Under the pieces are notes generated by a model. It searched no databases, was not told where the DNA came from, and saw nothing but the letters and a program-made list of their open reading frames with translations. From Actinoplanes flavus (GTDB lineage Bacteria; Actinomycetota; Actinomycetes; Mycobacteriales; Micromonosporaceae): DNA of 64,000 nucleotides. The stretch is taken from contig NZ_JAGFNS010000016.1 of NCBI RefSeq assembly GCF_017592555.1, positions 154,083-218,082 of the forward strand. The letters are read 5' to 3'. How positions within the stretch are numbered: the first letter of the stretch is position 1; each line of letters begins with the position of its first letter. The position numbers and the translations under genes were made by a program. Positions 60,153-64,000 of this stretch are shown here, piece by piece.

Positions 60153-61007
60153 TCAGGCCAGGCCGGCTCGTTCCATGGCGGCTCGGCGTAGCGGGGCCAT
60201 GCGGTACTGCTCGGGCAGGGTGGCCAGGACGCCGGCGATCAGGGCGCGTAGACCGCGGACCGAGAGCGCGGCGGCCATGTCGGTGGTGGGCCAGCCGAGG
60301 CCGCCGTACATCTTGCGGGCCCAGGCGGGCAGGAGGCCCAGCGCCGTCCCGGCGATGCCGAAGTAGGCCCACCGGGCCGGGCCCAGCGTCAGGCCGAGCC
60401 GGAACGGCAGGCCACCCCAGTGGCCGGGGATCGGTGGCACGGTGAGGAAGACGGCGGCCTCCGCGCCGTCCCTGGTCAGGCCCAGCTGCGGGCGCATCGC
60501 CGTGAAATAGGCCGCCACCTCGGCCGCGGTCGCCGGGACGGTCGCCGGGTCCAGGCCCACCAGTTCGGCGGAGCGCAGCTGCTCGGTGTAGTAGCCGTCG
60601 ATCTCCTCCGCGGTGAGGTCCACCCCGGCACGCACGGCCGTGGTGAGGAACGACTCCACCTCGGCCACGTGCACCCAGCGCAGGAGATCCGGCTCGTCGA
60701 TCCGGAAGCGCTCCCCGGTCCGCGGATCGGTCGCCGACATCCGGGCGTGCAGCCGCCGGAGCCGGCCCGCCGCCTGCCGGACCTCGTCGGTGGTGCCGTA
60801 GATGACCGTTCCGACATAGTCCGAGGTGCGCATGAGACGACCCCACGGATCGGCCCGATAGCCGGAATTCTGTGCCACCCCGGCCACCGCCCGCGGGTGC
60901 AGCGCCTGCAGATAGAGCGAGCGCAGGCCGCCGAGCATCAGAATGGGTTCGCGGTGCAGTTTCCAGGTGACCGAGTCCGGTCCGAACAGCCCGACGTCTC
61001 CCGTCAT
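60153..61007 (-). CDS. DUF2236/MpaB-type oxygenase
   Basis: 284 residues. PDSVTWKLHREPILMLGGLRSLYLQALHPRAVAGVAQNS has the His-rich motif of the DUF2236 (MpaB/latex clearing protein-like) family, with LRRLHARMS, LRWVHVAEVESFL (further conserved His) and RWAYFGIAGTALGLLPAWARKMYG. These are putative haem- or metal-dependent oxygenases; the substrate is unknown. ATG start. fur follows upstream on the same strand after 46 bases. Confidence 0.85.
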   Translation of the reverse strand: MTGDVGLFGPDSVTWKLHREPILMLGGLRSLYLQALHPRAVAGVAQNSGYRADPWGRLMRTSDYVGTVIYGTTDEVRQAAGRLRRLHARMSATDPRTGERFRIDEPDLLRWVHVAEVESFLTTAVRAGVDLTAEEIDGYYTEQLRSAELVGLDPATVPATAAEVAAYFTAMRPQLGLTRDGAEAAVFLTVPPIPGHWGGLPFRLGLTLGPARWAYFGIAGTALGLLPAWARKMYGGLGWPTTDMAAALSVRGLRALIAGVLATLPEQYRMAPLRRAAMERAGLA

Positions 61008-61053
61008 GCCCTCCAGCCTGCCACGGCCGCCGTCGATCCGTTACGGCACGAGC

Positions 61054-61494
61054 TCAAGCGGGGTCGGAACGGTCGGCTTCCCGGCGGGTCTGACACGCGG
61101 GGCACAGGCCCCAGAAGGTGATCTCGGCTTCGTCCAGATCGAAGCCGTGGGTTTCGCCGGGCGTCAGGCAGGGGCGGCGGCCGACGGAACAGTCGACATC
61201 GGCGATCGCGCCGCAACCTCGGCAGACGATGTGATGGTGGTTGTCACCGACCCGGGCCTCGTAGCGGGCGGGGCTGCCGGCCGGCTCGATCCGGCGCGCC
61301 AGACCGGCCCGGGACAGGGCGCCCAGCACGTCGTAGACGGCCTGGGTGGAGACCGAGTCCAGCCGGGCGCGGACCTGCTGGGCGATCTCATCGACTTCGA
61401 GGTGACCGCCGTCGGTGAGGATGTCCAGCACGGCCAGCCGGGGGCGAGTGACACGCAACCCGTGCGCACGCAGGAGTTCCGCACCTGTGGACAT
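61054..61494 (-). CDS. Fur family metalloregulator
   Basis: 146 residues. The winged helix includes RVTRPRLAVLDILTDGGHLEVDEIAQQV and STQAVYDVLGALSRAGLARRIEP. The regulatory domain has DNHHHIVCRGCGAIADVDC (His-rich metal site and first CxxC) and LCPACQTR (second CxxC). The layout suits a FurA/CatR-type peroxide regulator, often linked to catalase; no catalase gene is visible here. ATG at 61494. The upstream region has a CAACAGGTGTTG short palindrome that could be an operator. Confidence 0.9.
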   Translation of the reverse strand: MSTGAELLRAHGLRVTRPRLAVLDILTDGGHLEVDEIAQQVRARLDSVSTQAVYDVLGALSRAGLARRIEPAGSPARYEARVGDNHHHIVCRGCGAIADVDCSVGRRPCLTPGETHGFDLDEAEITFWGLCPACQTRREADRSDPA

Positions 61495-61641
61495 CCGTCC
61501 ATGACAACACGGGCACGCGGATTCACCAACAGGTGTTGATCACACTGGTTCGGTCACGCTTCGCTGGCAATCGTGGTCAAGGGATGTTTGCCGCGTCACG
61601 CAACTCCTAAGCTAGCCACACCCCGGATCGAGGAGGAATTG

Positions 61642-62118
61642 GTGTTAGACCAGGTCAACGGCTTGCCGGTACATGTCCTCGTGCTCCACGCCGCCGTCAT
61701 CTTCGTGCCCCTGCTGGCTCTCGGGGCGGTCGTCTACGCCCTCGCCGCGCCACTGCGCTCCCGCATCGGCTGGGCGGTGGGCCTGCTGGCCGTCACGGCG
61801 CCGGTCGCCGCCCTGATCACCATGCTCTCCGGCACCCAGTTCTACGACCGGCTGCTCAGCGAGGAGCGCGTCTCCCCGGCCGGCAAGGAGATCCTCGACG
61901 GCCACATGGCGAACGGGACGCTCACCTTCTGGCTCACCCTCGGCCTCGGCGTGGTCACCCTGCTCCTGGTCGCCCTCACCTTCCGTGACCCCCGCGCTCT
62001 GCCGAAGGGCGCCGACCTGGGCTTCGCCGTGGTCCTGGTGGTGCTGGCCGCCGCGAGCGGCTACTACCTCTACCAGACCGGGGACTCCGGAGCCACGGCC
62101 GTCTGGGGCACTTACTGA
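61642..62118 (+). CDS. DUF2231 membrane protein
   Basis: 158 residues, four membrane helices. VNGLPVHVLVLHAAVIFVPLLAL carries the conserved His of the DUF2231 family, and SPAGKEILDGHMANGTLTFWL a second His near residue 85. The family is thought to be cytochrome-related, but its function is unproven. GTG at 61642 is used, with AGGAGGA upstream; TTG at 61639 is close. The gene is divergent from fur and could be its target. Confidence 0.82.
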   Translation: MLDQVNGLPVHVLVLHAAVIFVPLLALGAVVYALAAPLRSRIGWAVGLLAVTAPVAALITMLSGTQFYDRLLSEERVSPAGKEILDGHMANGTLTFWLTLGLGVVTLLLVALTFRDPRALPKGADLGFAVVLVVLAAASGYYLYQTGDSGATAVWGTY

Positions 62119-62183
62119 CCCGGCGCCGACCTCCCGAGCATTCCTGAAGCCGACCGCCCGGCGGGGCGGGCGAGACGGAGGCG

Positions 62184-62452
62184 TGCGCCGGGCGCGACGC
62201 GGCCGAGGGCCGTGCGCCGACGGGTGGGCGGCGTGTGTGGGAGACGGGCTCGTGCGTTGGGCGCGGCCGGGACCCACGCATGCGCCGGGCGCGACGCGGC
62301 CGCCGGCCGTCCGCCAACGGGTGGGCGGCGTGTGTGGGAGACGGGCTCGTGCGTTGGGCGCGGCCGGGACCCACGCATGCGCCGGGCGCGACGCGGCCGC
62401 TGGCCGTCCGCCGACGGGTGGGCGGCACGTGTGGGAGACGGGCGCGGGTGGC
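62184..62452. repeat. 97-bp tandem repeat
   Basis: Two full units (62184-62280 and 62281-62377) and a partial third (from 62378 to about 62452) differ at a handful of positions. The 97-base period is not divisible by three, so the frames open on both strands here are not translated repeats. The whole 62119-62526 gap has no supported gene. Confidence 0.9.
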
Positions 62453-62526
62453 AGTGGCGGGGCGTGCGGCTGTTCATGGGCGTGGGTGATGGGTGGCGGG
62501 CCCGGGCGGCAGGGGCGTGCGGTGGG

Positions 62527-62853
62527 TCAGAACACGACCCGGGCGCAGAGCAGGCAGACGACCACCAGGGCGATCGCCCCGACGACCAGGCCGACGCCGA
62601 AGGTGACGGTGCGGGCGGAGCCCTCTGCCTCGTCCAGTGCGTCCATGTCCTGCGGCGGCAGGGTGCGCGGCGGCGGCGGGTGGGCGATCGTCGGCGGGCG
62701 CCAGTCGGCCGGGGGCGGCTCGGCTCGGGGCGGGCCCGGGTATGGCGGCGTCTCCGGTTCGGGGGCCGGCCCGGGCCGGCCCAGTGGATCAGCGGACGGG
62801 TCCGGCCGCTGCCAGTAGGCGTCGTCGTCCGAAGGGCGCGTGGGGGAACTCAC
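62527..62853 (-). CDS. Small Pro-rich protein with C-terminal membrane helix
   Basis: 108 residues. The N-terminal two-thirds is Pro/Asp/Arg-rich and probably disordered (RPGPAPEPETPPYPGPPRAE). The end is a single membrane helix (VTFGVGLVVGAIALVVVCLLCARVVF), giving a tail-anchored inner-membrane protein. GTG at 62853 has TACCGT with eight bases between (leaderless). It is divergent from the next gene and unlike anything I can name. Confidence 0.65.
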   Translation of the reverse strand: MSSPTRPSDDDAYWQRPDPSADPLGRPGPAPEPETPPYPGPPRAEPPPADWRPPTIAHPPPPRTLPPQDMDALDEAEGSARTVTFGVGLVVGAIALVVVCLLCARVVF

Positions 62854-62917
62854 GTTCACCGACGGTACAGCCGGAGGGGGACGACGGCCGCAACGCTCGC
62901 GGCTTACCCTCGTAGTC

Positions 62918-63097
62918 GTGGACATCCTGGACGAGCCTGAGCGGGACAACGACGCCGAGCGCGAGGTCGACTTCGAATCCGAAGAGGCACCGGTGTTGCC
63001 CGACCAGACCCGTGATGACACCGAGCGCGGTTGGGGTGAGCGCAGCCACTCCAACGACGACCGCCTGCTCGAGGACCGCCCGCCGCACTGGGACTGA
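62918..63097 (+). CDS. Small acidic conserved protein
   Basis: 59 residues, rich in Asp/Glu. The C-terminal pattern DDTERGWGERSHSNDDRLLEDRPPHW recurs in short actinobacterial proteins of unknown function. TACCCT (62905-62910) plus seven bases precedes the GTG, so it is leaderless. The frame is open further upstream but has no start there. Confidence 0.8.
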   Translation: MDILDEPERDNDAEREVDFESEEAPVLPDQTRDDTERGWGERSHSNDDRLLEDRPPHWD

Positions 63098-63132
63098 TTG
63101 CCCGGCCCGGTCTCTCGGGGCGTTTCGGCGGA

Positions 63133-63639
63133 TCAGCCGGGGCGGATCAGGATGGCGAAGCCCCGGGCCGGAGTGCTCACCGCGCGGTCTGCCTCGTCAG
63201 GGGTGAGGGCCAGGAGCAGCCCGCCGGTCACCGGGTCGTCGGCTCCGGTCACATCGAGGACCAGGGCCGAGCTCGCCACGGGAGTGGGCCGGTCCCGGTC
63301 GCCGTCGATTCTCAGCAGGTCCACCCGGTTGCCGGGGCGGACCACGGTCAGGGCTGTCGGGTCGGCCAGGCGGACCGGCACTCCGACACTGCCCGGTGGG
63401 ATCGGCCGGGCGGCGGACTGCCCGGACGGCGTCGCCGACGGCTCGCCGGTCGCGGACGAAGACGACCGTGGCGTCGCCGTGATCGGTACGCAGCCGGACG
63501 GCTCCACCCACAAAACCGCGGCCGCTGTGATCAACAGCACCGTGGCCGCGGCCAGCCTGAGCAACATGCCGCGGCTCGGCCGGCGCCATCGCACGGGATC
63601 GAGGCGCTCGCCGGACCGTGCCGGAGCCGCGCGGGGCAT
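63133..63639 (-). CDS. SAF-domain-like secreted/membrane protein
   Basis: 168 residues. A basic N-terminus is followed by one membrane helix (about 22-42, MLLRLAAATVLLITAAAVLWV), then a Ser/Thr-rich linker and a SAF/CpaB-like domain (RPIPPGSVGVPVRLADPTALTVVRPGNRVDLL, ALVLDVTGADD, LLLALTPDEADRAV). The domain resembles the RcpC/CpaB part of Flp pilus assembly proteins, without the pilus genes nearby. ATG at 63639 is preferred over the longer frame because GGAGG lies five bases upstream. Confidence 0.75.
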   Translation of the reverse strand: MPRAAPARSGERLDPVRWRRPSRGMLLRLAAATVLLITAAAVLWVEPSGCVPITATPRSSSSATGEPSATPSGQSAARPIPPGSVGVPVRLADPTALTVVRPGNRVDLLRIDGDRDRPTPVASSALVLDVTGADDPVTGGLLLALTPDEADRAVSTPARGFAILIRPG

Positions 63640-63856
63640 GAGGGCCTCCAGAGAATCGCCACACCCTGTCGAGCTGTCGCGGGAACGGCCGCATCGACAT
63701 CGGGCCGCCGGAAGAGCGACCGCATCGACGTTAGGCATGGGTGACTCGGTGCTGCGCGAACGCCTGTGGAAGACGGGCGAATGTGGAAAACCCCCGCCAC
63801 GCCACGAAACCTGCTACGACGCGGCGCTGTCGCGGCTTGCCGAAGCGTGAGGGGAC
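63640..63856. other. Non-coding stretch before the terminal repeat
   Basis: Frames here have abnormal bias and no start. The region (GGTGACTCGGTGCTGCGCG, GAATGTGGAAAACCC) has nothing recognisable; the downstream neighbour is outside the window. Confidence 0.4.
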
Positions 63857-64000
63857 AGCGGCGCGGGGCAACGGCGGCGCGGGGCAACGGCGGCGCGGGG
63901 CAACGGCGGCGCGGGGCAACGGCGGCGCGGGGCAACGGCGGCGCGGGGCAACGGCGGCGCGGGGCAACGGCGGCGCGGGGCAACGGCGGCGCGGGGCAAC
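63857..64000. repeat. 16-bp tandem repeat running off the window end
   Basis: Nine units of GGCGGCGCGGGGCAAC (the first with one mismatch, A for G) fill 63857-64000 exactly and continue past the last base. The period of 16 gives frames on the minus strand that are open but not genic. Confidence 0.95.

Noticed and set aside
62184..62452. CRISPR array
   Set aside because: The units are contiguous with no unique spacers, and the 97-base length is wrong; no cas genes nearby.
63531..63983. Minus-strand frame of Pro/Arg-rich repeats over the 16-bp array
   Set aside because: Three equal frames exist because of the 16-base period; none has a start or a homologue pattern.
63857..64000. CRISPR array or collagen-like gene
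   Set aside because: Contiguous 16-base units with no spacers; the period is not divisible by three.

Overview
The window is chromosomal DNA of a high-GC actinobacterium, most likely of the family Micromonosporaceae (Actinoplanes/Micromonospora type). This rests on strong G+C third-position bias, frequent GTG starts, many apparently leaderless genes, a mycothiol-era actinobacterial gene order, and a bldN-type sporulation sigma factor. No rRNA, tRNA, CRISPR array, prophage or insertion sequence was seen. The gene content is mostly conserved core chromosome; family assignments come from motif reading, not from a database search.

Region 1 (1-9.2 kb): YbjN protein (5' end cut), MFS exporter, phosphoglycerate mutase gpmA, and the phosphate-control genes phoU (minus) and senX3-regX3 (plus). 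The divergent phoU/senX3 gap carries repeated Pho-box-like motifs. Then come a cysteine-rich DUF3109/YkgJ-like protein, a TIM-barrel sugar isomerase, an ABATE/CGNR zinc-finger protein and proline dehydrogenase. The order from YbjN to regX3 resembles the Mycobacterium tuberculosis Rv0487-Rv0491 neighbourhood.

Region 2 (9.2-23 kb): excisionase-type DNA-binding protein, the 33-residue ribosomal protein bS22, an NAD-dependent epimerase and an acyltransferase. These are followed by a pair resembling Streptomyces RsbN (anti-sigma) and BldN (ECF sigma with long N-terminal extension). Next are an AMP ligase, a thiol-redox protein, a HAD phosphatase, and the redox sensor rex leading into the haem operon hemA-hemC-hemD(cobA)-hemB. 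A near-perfect Rex operator overlaps the predicted rex promoter, so haem precursor synthesis is probably tied to NADH/NAD+. An intrinsic terminator lies between hemD and hemB, and a large imperfect palindrome follows hemB.

Region 3 (23-40 kb): tandem-GNAT protein, secreted lytic transglycosylase, FmdB zinc ribbon, cyclase-STAND regulator, secreted phospholipase A2, RCK potassium channel, and the 2-oxoacid:ferredoxin oxidoreductase korAB. Divergent from korA is an orphan nuoA-like gene. A tightly packed DivIVA-like/SRPBCC/tag group follows, then paaX-enoyl-CoA hydratase, a DUF3117 protein and leucyl aminopeptidase.

Region 4 (40-49 kb): O-methyltransferase, htrA, tatB and mrp (the Rv1220c-Rv1229c type order, but with no sigE/rseA between methyltransferase and htrA). 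Also here are DUF1003 plus a soluble MgtE_N/CBS protein, PhzF, a PNPOx-like protein, a HAD hydrolase and an EamA exporter.

Region 5 (49-64 kb): lipoprotein-like secreted protein, SDR, DUF4190 protein, CoA-binding protein, a radical SAM protein interrupted by an intein exactly before its third cluster cysteine, and thioredoxin. A 450-base AT-richer gap with a perfect CRP-type palindrome comes next. It is followed by an RNA methyltransferase, a zinc-ribbon protein, small membrane proteins, PHP phosphoesterase, MarC, a RecB-like nuclease, a DUF2236 oxygenase, Fur, DUF2231 and small proteins. Three tandem-repeat tracts (TTGCC-rich, 97 bp and 16 bp units) lie in the gaps of the last 5 kb; the 16 bp array runs off the window end.
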